From: Georgenia satyanarayanai
Lineage (GTDB): Bacteria > Actinomycetota > Actinomycetes > Actinomycetales > Actinomycetaceae
Direction of reading: 5' to 3'
Assembly: GCF_009193135.1 (NCBI RefSeq)
Contig: NZ_VUKC01000002.1
Coordinates: 434,001-498,000, forward strand
DNA: 64,000 bases
Positions 33,996 to 49,115 of the stretch are shown here, in pieces (within the stretch, counting starts at the first letter, position 1; each line of letters begins with the position of its first letter). Under the pieces are notes generated by a model. The model ran no database searches. It was not told the DNA's origin and saw only the letters and a program-made list of their open reading frames with translations. A program made the position numbers and the translations under genes.

Positions 33996-36900
33996 ATGAG
34001 CACCTCACGTCCCGGTTGGGGACGGACGGTGGCGTCGGTCGCGGTGAGTGCGTTGGGCCTGTCCCTGCTCACCGCGCTACCGGCGTCCGCCGCCATCGAG
34101 CCAGAGCACGACATCATCGACACGCGGGGAGGCGACCGGGCCAACGTCCTCGTCTTCACCGCGACCGCCGCCTGGCGTCACGGTGACACCATCGACCAGG
34201 GCACGCCGCTGCTCATGGACTCCTTCGAGGAGGCCGGCATCGGGTCCGTGTGGACCGAGGACTCCTCGATCTTCACCGACGAGGACCTCGCGCAGTTCGA
34301 CGCGCTCGTCATGTTCCAGACGTCCGGCGACCCGTGGACCGCGGACGAGAAGGAGGCGCTGGAGTCCTACCAGCAGGCCGGTGGCGGCATCGTCGCCATC
34401 CACAACGCCACCGACATGCGCGGTGACTACGAGTGGTGGGACAACCTCATCGGCGCGCTCATGCCCGGCCACGCCGCCACGGGCACCGACCCGGGCCTGC
34501 CCGGCACCGTCCGCGTGGAGGACCGCGCCCACCCGTCCACCGAGCACCTGCCGCAGCGGTGGGAGCGCGCGGACGAGTGGTACAACTTCTCGGCCAACGT
34601 CCGCGGCGAGGCGCACGTCCTCGCCACGATGGACGAGACGACGTACGAGCCTGGCGGCAACGCCATGGGCTACGACCACCCGATCTCCTGGTGCAAGCTC
34701 TACGACGGCGGCCGCGCCTGGGCCACCGGCATGGGCCACTTCCCCTCGCACTTCGAGGAGCCCGCGCTTCTCGGTCACATCCTCGGGGGCGTCGAGTGGG
34801 CCGCGGGCCTGGCCGAGGGCGACTGCGGCGGTACCAACTGGGACATGTACGAGCGGGTCGCGCTCGACCAGAACACCTCCGCGCCCTTCGGGATGGACAT
34901 CGCCGACGACGGCCGGGTCTTCTTCACCGAGCTCGTCCGCGGCCAGGTGCGGGTCTACGACCCGCAGACGCACACGACGACGACGGCGCTCGAGCTGGAC
35001 GTCTACTCCGGCGGTGAGGACGGGCTGCTCGGCATCGCGCTGGACCCGGGCTTCGCCGAGAACGGGCACCTGTACCTGTACTACTCGCCCGCCAGCGAGG
35101 ACGACACCGACCCCGCGAACTTCTTCAGCCTGCTCTCCCGGTTCACCATGGACCACGAGACGGGGATCATCGAGCCGGAGACCGAGCGCGTGCTGCTCGA
35201 GGTCCCGGCCCGGCGCCTGCCGGACGAGCCGGGCCACACGGGCGGCGTCGTCGAGATCGACGCGGATGGCAACCTCTTCCTCGGCGTCGGTGACGACGTG
35301 AACCCGCACTCGGAGCCCTCGGGCGGCTACGCGCCGATCTCCGAGCGCGACGGCCAGTTCCACGACGCCCGGGCGACCTCGGCCAACACCAACGACCTGC
35401 GCGGCAAGATCCTGCGGATCACGCCGCTGGAGGACATCCCGGCCGACGCGGAGCCGGGGATCGGCAGCACGTACACGGTCCCCGAGGGCAACATGTTCGA
35501 CGAGTCCGAGGACACCGAGGACAAGACGCTGCCCGAGATCTACGCGATGGGCTTCCGCAACCCCTTCCAGTTCGCGATCGACGAGGAGACCGGCAACCTC
35601 TCGCTGGCCGACTACTCCCCGGACAACGGCAGTGACGCTCCGGCGACGCGAGGCCCGGCGGGCATCGCGGAGTGGATGCTCATCGAGGAGCCCGGCTTCT
35701 ACGGCTGGCCCCTGTGCATGGGTGACAACGAGCCCTTCCGCGACGTCGACTACCGGACCAACCCGGTGACGGTCGGGGAGTTCTTCGACTGCGACGCACC
35801 GGTCAACGACTCGATCCACAACACCGGCCTCACCGAGCTGCCCCCCGCCAAGGCACCGGACATGTGGTACGGCTACCAGCGCGCCTCCCACCCGGAGATC
35901 GTCACGCAGGGCGGCGGCCTGGCCCCGATGGGTGGGCCGTTCTACCACTTCGACGCCGAGCTCGAGTCGGACACCAAGTTCCCCGAGTACTTCGACGGCC
36001 AGCCCTTCTTCTTCGAGTGGGCCCGCAACAAGATGTACTCCCTGCTCCTCAGCGAGGACGGCACGGAGCTGGAGAAGGTCAACGCCTTCCTCCCGTCCGA
36101 GCCCTTCATGGCCCCCATCGAGGCGAAGTTCGGGCCCGACGGCTCGATGTACGTCTTGGACTGGGGCGGCGGCTTCGGCCGGCACAACCCCGACTCGGGC
36201 CTGCACCGGATCGACTACGTGTCCGGCTCCCGCTCGCCGTCCGCCGTCGCCACCGCGACGCCGGACAGCGGTCAGGCGCCGCTCGAGGTGACCTTCGACG
36301 GGTCCGACAGCAGCGACCCGGAGAACGAGGAGCTCAGCTACGCGTGGGACTTCGACGGTGACGGCGAGACCGACTCCACCGAGGTCAGCCCCACGACCAC
36401 CTACGAGGAGAACGGCGTCTACGACGCACGCCTCACGGTGACCGACCCCCACGGCAAGACGGGGACGACCACCGTGCCCGTCACGGTGGGCAACACCCGC
36501 CCGGAGATCAGCTTCAACCTCCCGCCCGACGGCGCCTTCTTCGACTTCGGCGACGAGATCAGCTGGGACATCGAGGCCTCCGACGCCGAGGAGGAGATCG
36601 CCGACGAGGACATCATCGTCCAGCCGGCCCTCGGCCACGACGCGCACTCCCACCCGGCCGAGCCGTTCCGCGGCCGCACCGGCACGGTCGCGACGAGCCT
36701 GGGCGGTGGGCACAGCGACGACATGAACGTCTTCTACGTGCTCGACGCCCGGTACACCGACTCCGGCGGCGACGGCGTCCCCGCCCTCACCGGGCAGGAC
36801 ACCTCGCTCCTCTTCGGCAAGATCCGCGAGGCGGAGTTCTACGCCGAGTCCGACGGCGTCACGGCCGCGGCCTCCCGCGACGTCGAGGGCCACGGCACCT

Positions 36901-39900
36901 CGATCAGCGGGCAGGGCGGCGCCTGGGCCTCCTACGACCCGGTCAACCTCATCAACATCGACCGCCTGCTCCTGCGGGTCGCCTCGGCGACCGGCGGGGA
37001 GATCGAGCTGCGGCGCGGCGCTCCCGACGGTGAGCTCCTCGCCACGGCCGAGATTCCCTCGACGGGGGGCCTGTCCCGCTACACGGACGTGGCCGTCGAG
37101 GTCACCGACCCGGGCGAGACCTTCGAGCTGTACGTCGTCTTCCCCGGTGAGGGCGAGCGCAGGCTCAACTTCATCGAGGCCGACGGCAAGGGCGTCTCCC
37201 CGACGACCAAGCCGCGGGTGAGCATCACCGCACCGACGGGTGCGGAGTCCCTCGAGCCCGGTGAGATCACCGTGACGGCCGAGGCGGCGGACGCGGAGAA
37301 CGAGATCACCCAGGTCGAGTTCTTCGTCGGTGACGAGTCGATCGGCGTCGACGACGAGGCGCCCTACGGCGTCACGTGGGACGCCGCAGAGGAGTCGGTC
37401 TTCCAGCTCACCGCCGTCGCCACGAACGACAACGGCGTGTCGACGACGTCCCGCATCGTCCCGGTGACCGTCGGTGAGCCCTTCGGCGACTTCAGCCAGT
37501 TCACCAACGCCCGCGGGGAGTTCTCCCGCGGTGAGGACGGCTCCTTCGTCATCACCTCCGGCGGCGCCAACATGTGGAACGCGGTGGACGAGTACAGCTC
37601 GCTGTACCTGCCCGCCGGCGCCGACGAGAACTGGTCCGCCACGGTCAAGGTCGTCAGCCAGGGCAACTCCCACAACAGCGCCAAGGCCGGCCTCATCGTC
37701 CGCAACGACATCACCGCGCCGGGACAGTCGGCCGGCTACGCCGCCCTCGGCATCCGCCCCAGCGGCGGTTTCGAGTGGCTGCGCTCGGCCAACGGCAACG
37801 GCCAGCTCAACGCGTCCACGGGCGCCGGCTCCACCGCCTACCCGGCGTGGATGCGCATCGTGCGCGACGGTGACCAGTACACGGCCTTCCACAGCACCAA
37901 CGGGGAGGACTTCGCGCAGATCGGCCAGCCGGTCACGCTGCCCGGGGCGGCGTCGGTCCAGGACCTGGGCCTGTTCGTCACCGCGCACCACGCGACCGCG
38001 ACGAGCGAGGTCGTGTTCAGTGACTTCGTCTTCGACGACGACCCCGTCGTCCCGGACCCCGACCCGGACCCCGAGCCGGGGCCCGGGCCGGTCTGCCCGG
38101 TGCCGATGAGCGACGAGTTCGACGGCGAGAGCCTCGACGCCCACCGCTGGACCACCGTCCGGGGTGACGTCTCCGTCGCCGAGGGCGGGCTGCGCCTGCC
38201 GGTGACCACCGGTGACATCGACGGGGCCAACACGGGCCCGATCAGCTTCGTCGGCCAGCCGGTGCCTTCGGGTGAGTGGCAGGTCGACACGCACGTCACC
38301 CTGGCCCACGAGCGTCACTGGCAGTACAGCGGCCTCATGCTGCACTCCGGGGACGACGACTACACCAAGCTGACGTTCACCAGGCACCAGGACGGCAGCC
38401 GCTTCCTCGAGTACTGGACCGAGTCCGGCGGTTCGCGGACCCAGCACGCCGACAACGTCACCCTCCCGGACGACGCCCCGGCGTCCGTCCACCTGCGCCT
38501 GAGCAGCGACGGGGAGGACGTGACCGCGGCGTACTCGCTCGACGGCGAGGAGTTCACCACGCTCGACGGCTCCGCGACCCTCGACCCCGAGGCCACCGTG
38601 GGTGTCGTCGCCGCCGGTGACACCGGGGCGGGCGGCGGCGTGGCCGTCGTCGACCACGTCCGGGTCACGCCGGACCGTGAGGACGACGGCGGCGAGCGCG
38701 AGCCCAGCGACGAGTTCGAGGGCGACGCCCTCGACGGGTGCCGCTGGGACGCGACCGTCCGCTACAACGCCGAGAACGTCTCCGTCGCCGACGGGGAGCT
38801 CCACATCGTCACCGCCCCCGGCGACATCAACAACGACAACCCCGACTCGCCGGAGAACTTCATCCTGCAGTCGGCACCCGAGGGTGACTGGACGGTCGAG
38901 ACGCGGTTCCACGCGCCGCTCCACCACCAGTGGCAGTACGCGGGTCTGCTCGCGTACGGCGACGACGACGAGTACGTCAAGCTCGACGTCGTGGCCCGCA
39001 ACGCGCCCGGAGCGGCGCTCGACCTGGGCGCCGAGCTCGTCGCCGAGGTCGACGGCTCGTTCGGGGCCGGCGGGAACCGGTCGGTCGACCTGGCCACCGA
39101 GCCCGAGGGCGACTACTGGCACCTGCGGCTGAGCCGCACCGGTGACAGCTACGCCGGCTGGGTGAGCGAGGACGGGGAGACCTGGACCTCGCTCGGCGAC
39201 CCGGTGACCCACGCCGGGGACCTCTCCTCCGTCGGCCTGGTCGCCATCGGCCCGGACCAGACCGAGCCGACGACCGTCAGCTTCGACTACTTCCGGGTGG
39301 TCGACGGTGACGTCGAGCCGCCGGTCGACGAGGACGCCCCGACGGTGTCGGGCAACGTGCTCGGCACGTCGTTCGGTGAGTTCACGCGGTCGGGTCACGG
39401 GGGAGGCACCCTCGACATCGGCGGGACGGCCACCTTCCGCAAGACCGCGACCGGGACCGCCGTCAGCGTCCGCGTCACCGGGCTGCTGCCCGGGCAGGAG
39501 TACGCCTCGCACCTGCACGACGGCTCGTGCATGGACCACGGGGGTCACTACATGCACGACCCGTCGGGTCCGGCGGCGCCGCCCAACGAGATCTGGGCGT
39601 CCTCGTCGAACGACGTGCGCGGCAACCTCGTGCCGAACCGCAACGGCATCGCCGTCGGGTCCGGCTCCGCGACCTGGGTCGCCCGGCAGGAGCCGCTGTC
39701 GATCATGGTCCACGACTCCGAGCCGCCCGGGTTGCCCATCGCCTGCGCCGACTTCGCGGCCTACGAGGCACCCGCCTCGCTCGTCGCGCAGGCCGACGAC
39801 GGTGAGGGCTCCGGCGTCGAGACGATCGAGTACTCGCTCGACGGTGGCGAGTGGGTCACCTTCGACGGTGCGGTCCCGGTCAGCGAGCCCGGCGCGCACA

Positions 39901-41822
39901 CCGCGGCCTTCCGGGCCACCGACGCGGCCGGCAACACGAGCGAGGTCCACGAGATCGAGTTCCGGGTCGCCGGTGAGGTCGCCGAGCCGGTGGAGGTCAC
40001 TCCCGAGGCGGTGACCTTCACCGACGAGGACGGCACCGAGGACGACACGTTCACCGTTCCCGCGGTCGAGGGCGTCGAGTACGTCGTCGACGGCGAGGTC
40101 GTCCCCGCCGGCACCCACCCGGGCTCCGGCACGGTCACGGTGACGGCACGGGCGGTCGAGGGGTACGTGCTCGCCGACGGTGCCACGACCGAGTGGGAGC
40201 ACACCTTCTCCACCGCGGGCGGCGAGCCCCCGGCCTGCGAGCCGGGAGAGGTCGAGGACGGCTACCGCGCGCTGTTCGACGGGACCGCCGAGAGCCTGGC
40301 GCAGTGGCGGATGGCGGGCCCCGGCAGCTTCGAGCTGCAGGAGGACTGCTCGATGCTCAGCGTCGGCGGCATGGGTCTGCTCTGGCACCCGGAGGAGCTG
40401 GGCTCCTACAGCCTCAAGCTCGACTGGATGATGGACGGGGACGACAACTCCGGTGTCTTCGTCGGCTTCCCCGACCCGGGTGACGACCCGTGGGTGGCCG
40501 TCAACGAGGGCTACGAGATCCAGATCGACGCGACGGACGAGGACGACCGCACCACCGGTGCGATCTACACCTTCCAGAGCGCCGACCTGGAGGCCCGCGA
40601 CGAGGCCCTCAACCCGCCGGGGGAGTGGAACTCCTACGAGATCGTCGTCGAGGGGCAGAACATCAAGGTGTTCCTCAACGAGGTGCTGGTCAACGACTTC
40701 GACAGCACCCACCCCGACCGTGACCTCACGTCCGGCTTCATCGGGCTGCAGAACCACGGCGAGGGCGACGACGTCTACTTCCGCAACGTGCGCGTCGCGG
40801 ACCTCGACGACACCGACCCCGAGCCGGTGGAGGTGACGCCCGCGGCGGTGACCTTCACCGACGAGGACGGCACCGAGGACGACACGTTCACGATCCCCGC
40901 GGTCGAGGGTGTGGAGTACCTGGTGGACGGTGAGGTCGTGCCGGCCGGGACCTACCCGGGTGTCGGGACCGTCGAGGTGACCGCGCGTGCGACGGAGGGC
41001 TTCGTGCTCGCCGAGGGCGCGGTGGCCGAGTGGTCCTTCACCTTCTCCACCGCCGGGCAGCCGCAGCCGGACCGTCGCACCGCGGAGTTCCACCTGTCCA
41101 ACACGTGGCGCGGGTCGACGGACGTGTACTTCATGTACGGCCGCTGGGCCGATGAGGTGCTCATCGGTGACTGGGACGGGGACGGGGTCGACACGATCGC
41201 GGTCCGTCGCGGGAACGTGTTCCACGTGTCCAACGCCCAGCAGGGTGGGGACGCGGACGTGGTCCTCACCTACGGTCGGCCCGGTGACGTCATCCTCGTG
41301 GGTGACTGGAACGGGGACGGGACGGACACCTTCGCGGTGCGCCGTGGCAACGAGTACCACGTGAAGAACTCGCTGCGTGGCGGGGACGCGGACTCGGTGT
41401 TCCGTTACGGCCGGGCCGGTGACCAGGTGCTGGTCGGTGACTGGGACGGCAACGGCACGGACACCTTCGCGGTGCGCCGCGGGGCGACGTACCACGTGAA
41501 GAACTCCCTGCGCGGGGGTGACGCGGACGTGGTGTTCACCTACGGCCGGTCCGGTGACGTCGTGCTCGCCGGGGACTGGAACGCCGACGGCCGCGACACC
41601 TTCGCGGTCCGCCGCGGGGCGACCTACCACGTGAACAACTCCCTGCGTGGCGGGGACGCGGACCGCGTGGTGACCTTCGGTCGCGCCGGTGACGAGGTGC
41701 ACGTGGGTGACTGGGACGGCAACGGCTCCGACACCCTCGGCGTCCGCCGGCCCGTCGGGGCGGCACCCGCCCCAGCGGCAGCCGGAGCGAAGGAGGTGCG
41801 CTCGGTCGCCAAGCTGAGCTGA
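33996..41822 (+). CDS. Giant secreted ThuA / glucose-sorbosone dehydrogenase / DUF1080 protein
   Basis: This 2608-residue exported protein has a signal peptide ending near residue 32. Domains in order, with rough positions: ThuA (50-279), glucose/sorbosone dehydrogenase propeller (282-745; GHTGGVVEID and MGFRNPF motifs), PKD (747-834), a block with VQPALGHDAHSH (834-945), CBM6-like (944-1067), Ig-like (1074-1160), concanavalin-like (1164-1349), and two further laminarinase-like sheets (1369-1562, 1569-1772). It continues with a Cu,Zn-SOD-like domain (1786-1925), an Ig-like domain (1927-1994), a 78-residue repeat (1997-2075), DUF1080 / 3-keto-disaccharide hydrolase (2079-2273), a second 78-residue repeat (2277-2354), five GDW repeats (2359-2585) and a tail. 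GGAGGA lies 9 nt before the ATG. It probably oxidises and cleaves glycosides outside the cell; the substrate is unknown. Confidence 0.85.
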   Translation: MSTSRPGWGRTVASVAVSALGLSLLTALPASAAIEPEHDIIDTRGGDRANVLVFTATAAWRHGDTIDQGTPLLMDSFEEAGIGSVWTEDSSIFTDEDLAQFDALVMFQTSGDPWTADEKEALESYQQAGGGIVAIHNATDMRGDYEWWDNLIGALMPGHAATGTDPGLPGTVRVEDRAHPSTEHLPQRWERADEWYNFSANVRGEAHVLATMDETTYEPGGNAMGYDHPISWCKLYDGGRAWATGMGHFPSHFEEPALLGHILGGVEWAAGLAEGDCGGTNWDMYERVALDQNTSAPFGMDIADDGRVFFTELVRGQVRVYDPQTHTTTTALELDVYSGGEDGLLGIALDPGFAENGHLYLYYSPASEDDTDPANFFSLLSRFTMDHETGIIEPETERVLLEVPARRLPDEPGHTGGVVEIDADGNLFLGVGDDVNPHSEPSGGYAPISERDGQFHDARATSANTNDLRGKILRITPLEDIPADAEPGIGSTYTVPEGNMFDESEDTEDKTLPEIYAMGFRNPFQFAIDEETGNLSLADYSPDNGSDAPATRGPAGIAEWMLIEEPGFYGWPLCMGDNEPFRDVDYRTNPVTVGEFFDCDAPVNDSIHNTGLTELPPAKAPDMWYGYQRASHPEIVTQGGGLAPMGGPFYHFDAELESDTKFPEYFDGQPFFFEWARNKMYSLLLSEDGTELEKVNAFLPSEPFMAPIEAKFGPDGSMYVLDWGGGFGRHNPDSGLHRIDYVSGSRSPSAVATATPDSGQAPLEVTFDGSDSSDPENEELSYAWDFDGDGETDSTEVSPTTTYEENGVYDARLTVTDPHGKTGTTTVPVTVGNTRPEISFNLPPDGAFFDFGDEISWDIEASDAEEEIADEDIIVQPALGHDAHSHPAEPFRGRTGTVATSLGGGHSDDMNVFYVLDARYTDSGGDGVPALTGQDTSLLFGKIREAEFYAESDGVTAAASRDVEGHGTSISGQGGAWASYDPVNLINIDRLLLRVASATGGEIELRRGAPDGELLATAEIPSTGGLSRYTDVAVEVTDPGETFELYVVFPGEGERRLNFIEADGKGVSPTTKPRVSITAPTGAESLEPGEITVTAEAADAENEITQVEFFVGDESIGVDDEAPYGVTWDAAEESVFQLTAVATNDNGVSTTSRIVPVTVGEPFGDFSQFTNARGEFSRGEDGSFVITSGGANMWNAVDEYSSLYLPAGADENWSATVKVVSQGNSHNSAKAGLIVRNDITAPGQSAGYAALGIRPSGGFEWLRSANGNGQLNASTGAGSTAYPAWMRIVRDGDQYTAFHSTNGEDFAQIGQPVTLPGAASVQDLGLFVTAHHATATSEVVFSDFVFDDDPVVPDPDPDPEPGPGPVCPVPMSDEFDGESLDAHRWTTVRGDVSVAEGGLRLPVTTGDIDGANTGPISFVGQPVPSGEWQVDTHVTLAHERHWQYSGLMLHSGDDDYTKLTFTRHQDGSRFLEYWTESGGSRTQHADNVTLPDDAPASVHLRLSSDGEDVTAAYSLDGEEFTTLDGSATLDPEATVGVVAAGDTGAGGGVAVVDHVRVTPDREDDGGEREPSDEFEGDALDGCRWDATVRYNAENVSVADGELHIVTAPGDINNDNPDSPENFILQSAPEGDWTVETRFHAPLHHQWQYAGLLAYGDDDEYVKLDVVARNAPGAALDLGAELVAEVDGSFGAGGNRSVDLATEPEGDYWHLRLSRTGDSYAGWVSEDGETWTSLGDPVTHAGDLSSVGLVAIGPDQTEPTTVSFDYFRVVDGDVEPPVDEDAPTVSGNVLGTSFGEFTRSGHGGGTLDIGGTATFRKTATGTAVSVRVTGLLPGQEYASHLHDGSCMDHGGHYMHDPSGPAAPPNEIWASSSNDVRGNLVPNRNGIAVGSGSATWVARQEPLSIMVHDSEPPGLPIACADFAAYEAPASLVAQADDGEGSGVETIEYSLDGGEWVTFDGAVPVSEPGAHTAAFRATDAAGNTSEVHEIEFRVAGEVAEPVEVTPEAVTFTDEDGTEDDTFTVPAVEGVEYVVDGEVVPAGTHPGSGTVTVTARAVEGYVLADGATTEWEHTFSTAGGEPPACEPGEVEDGYRALFDGTAESLAQWRMAGPGSFELQEDCSMLSVGGMGLLWHPEELGSYSLKLDWMMDGDDNSGVFVGFPDPGDDPWVAVNEGYEIQIDATDEDDRTTGAIYTFQSADLEARDEALNPPGEWNSYEIVVEGQNIKVFLNEVLVNDFDSTHPDRDLTSGFIGLQNHGEGDDVYFRNVRVADLDDTDPEPVEVTPAAVTFTDEDGTEDDTFTIPAVEGVEYLVDGEVVPAGTYPGVGTVEVTARATEGFVLAEGAVAEWSFTFSTAGQPQPDRRTAEFHLSNTWRGSTDVYFMYGRWADEVLIGDWDGDGVDTIAVRRGNVFHVSNAQQGGDADVVLTYGRPGDVILVGDWNGDGTDTFAVRRGNEYHVKNSLRGGDADSVFRYGRAGDQVLVGDWDGNGTDTFAVRRGATYHVKNSLRGGDADVVFTYGRSGDVVLAGDWNADGRDTFAVRRGATYHVNNSLRGGDADRVVTFGRAGDEVHVGDWDGNGSDTLGVRRPVGAAPAPAAAGAKEVRSVAKLS
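41205..41784 (+). repeat. 580-bp tract identical to 47584-48163 (copy 1)
   Basis: This part of the GDW-repeat module in the first ThuA giant matches the second giant base for base over the compared lines, at a constant offset of 6379. The flanks on both sides differ. Confidence 0.85.
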
Positions 41823-41835
41823 CCTGTCCGTGAGG

Positions 41836-41868
41836 GAGGGCCCGCAGCCGATCAGGCTGCGGGCCCTC
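41836..41868 (+). terminator. Hairpin terminator after the first ThuA giant
   Basis: Perfect 14-bp arms GAGGGCCCGCAGCC and GGCTGCGGGCCCTC, 5-nt loop GATCA, followed by TCTCCCGTG. It separates the two giant-protein genes. Confidence 0.75.
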
Positions 41869-41892
41869 TCCCGTGCCCGGGCATTCCCGACC

Positions 41893-41928
41893 TTTTGGTT
41901 GACGGGTACCCAAAAAGCGGCTTACGCT
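41893..41928 (+). promoter_or_regulatory. Promoter with palindromic operator of the second ThuA giant
   Basis: -35 TTGACG (41899-41904), 18-nt spacer and -10 TACGCT (41923-41928). TTTTGG (41893-41898) and CCAAAA (41910-41915) form an inverted repeat 11 nt apart that straddles the -35 box, as a repressor site would. The gene-free stretch 41823-42054 otherwise holds a terminator and an untranslated leader of about 120 nt. Confidence 0.6.
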
Positions 41929-42054
41929 GCGTCTACGTAGGACCGCAGTACGCCTGCCGTCGACCGCGAGGCGATCCCTCGTGGACGGCGGGCCGCCACG
42001 GCCAGAGCCGGCCGTGGCCCGTGCACGACAGACACACAGTTTCGAGGAGGAAAC

Positions 42055-48198
<6,144 letters not shown>

Positions 48199-48208
48199 CC
48201 CATCACCT

Positions 48209-48256
48209 GAACGCCGACAGCTGGGTTCCCTTCGGGGGGTCCAGCTGTCGGCGTTC
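48209..48256 (+). terminator. Hairpin terminator after the second ThuA giant
   Basis: Perfect 16-bp arms GAACGCCGACAGCTGG and CCAGCTGTCGGCGTTC. The loop folds further as CCC-TTCG-GGG, a very stable tetraloop. It carries the core of the 18-bp repeat. Confidence 0.8.
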
Positions 48257-48282
48257 TCAGCGGGACGCAGCAGGAGGGCTGG

Positions 48283-48288
48283 CAGACT
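48283..48288 (+). promoter_or_regulatory. Leaderless -10 box of the PNPOx-like gene
   Basis: CAGACT lies 7 nt before the ATG at 48296. Confidence 0.45.
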
Positions 48289-48295
48289 CCCTGAC

Positions 48296-48862
48296 ATGCG
48301 GCAGTACCCGAGCATCTCCGAGAAGCACCGCTCCTTCATCGAGCGCCAGCACATGTACTTCGTCGGGACGGCGGCGCGTGACGGGCGCGTCAACGTCTCA
48401 CCCAAGGGCCTGGACTCCCTGCGCGTCCTCGGTCCCGACAGGGTCGTGTGGCTCAACGGGACGGGCAGCGGCAACGAGACCGCGGCCCACATCCTCGACT
48501 CGCCGCGGATGACCCTGATGTTCTGCTCCTTCGAGGGCCAGCCGCTGATCATGCGGCTCTACGGCACCGCCCGCGCCATCCACGAGGGTGACCCCGACTG
48601 GGGGGAGCTCCTCGCCCTCTTCCCGCCGATGAGCGGTGCTCGCAACGTCTTCGAGCTCGCGGTCGACCTCGTCCAGACCTCGTGCGGCTTCGGGGTGCCG
48701 CTCTACGACTACGTCGAGCAGCGCACGCTCATGCCCGCCTGGGCGGACAGCCGTGGCCCCGACGCCATCCGGGACTACCAGCAGCAGAAGAACCGCGTGA
48801 GCATCGACGGTCTGCCCACGGGCCTGCCCCAGCCCGACCTCGCTGCCCCGCGGCCCACCTGA
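48296..48862 (+). CDS. Pyridoxamine 5'-phosphate oxidase-like flavin/F420-type protein
   Basis: This 188-residue cytosolic protein has the split-barrel fold of the PNPOx-like family, which binds FMN or F420. Recognisable blocks are MYFVGTAARDGRVNVSPKG and VVWLNGTGSGNETAAH, followed by LMFCSFEG. A C-terminal helical region of about 70 residues is typical of the branch annotated as pyridoxamine oxidase-related. Its real reaction is unknown. A CAGACT box (48283-48288) lies 7 nt before the ATG. The gene sits directly after the terminator hairpin of the giant-protein gene. Confidence 0.88.
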   Translation: MRQYPSISEKHRSFIERQHMYFVGTAARDGRVNVSPKGLDSLRVLGPDRVVWLNGTGSGNETAAHILDSPRMTLMFCSFEGQPLIMRLYGTARAIHEGDPDWGELLALFPPMSGARNVFELAVDLVQTSCGFGVPLYDYVEQRTLMPAWADSRGPDAIRDYQQQKNRVSIDGLPTGLPQPDLAAPRPT

Positions 48863-48876
48863 CGTCGGTAGCGACC

Positions 48877-48893
48877 CGGCTCAGCGGGAGCCG
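48877..48893. terminator. Weak hairpin between PNPOx-like gene and small membrane protein gene
   Basis: CGGCTC - AGCGG - GAGCCG, 6-bp arms, lies between convergent genes. Confidence 0.3.
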
Positions 48894-48929
48894 AGCCTCC
48901 CGGTGGGTCGGGTGGCCCGTGGGCGCCGC

Positions 48930-49115
48930 TCAGCCCAGCGCGTCGCCCGACACCCGCGCGAACACCCAGGCGTGCAGGCCCTGCCACACCGCCCCCAGGC
49001 CCACGGCCGCAACGGCCGCGACCACCGCACAGCCCAGGACGAAGAGCGCCAGCAGCACGAGCGCGCGCCGCAGCCGCGCCTCTGCCTCCTCCAGCGGGAC
49101 CGGGACGGGGACCAT
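48930..49115 (-). CDS. Small single-helix membrane protein encoded with the FtsX permease
   Basis: This 61-residue protein (MVPVPVPLEEAEARLRRALV at its start) has one strong hydrophobic helix at about residues 18-42 and a short amphipathic C-terminus. Its ATG overlaps the stop of the upstream FtsX-like permease gene by one base (TGATG on the minus strand), so it is translated by coupling. This suggests a small accessory subunit of the ABC system. I do not recognise a named family. Confidence 0.68.
   Translation of the reverse strand: MVPVPVPLEEAEARLRRALVLLALFVLGCAVVAAVAAVGLGAVWQGLHAWVFARVSGDALG

Noticed and set aside
34077-41702. A 2541-codon open frame on the minus strand opposite the first giant gene (with similar ones at 41536-48552, 21620-24568 and 2515-7305)
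   Set aside because: These are products of extreme third-position GC bias, which removes stops from the complementary frame. The translations are Val/Arg/Gly/Asp-rich with no domains, while the plus-strand frames carry clear signal peptides and families.
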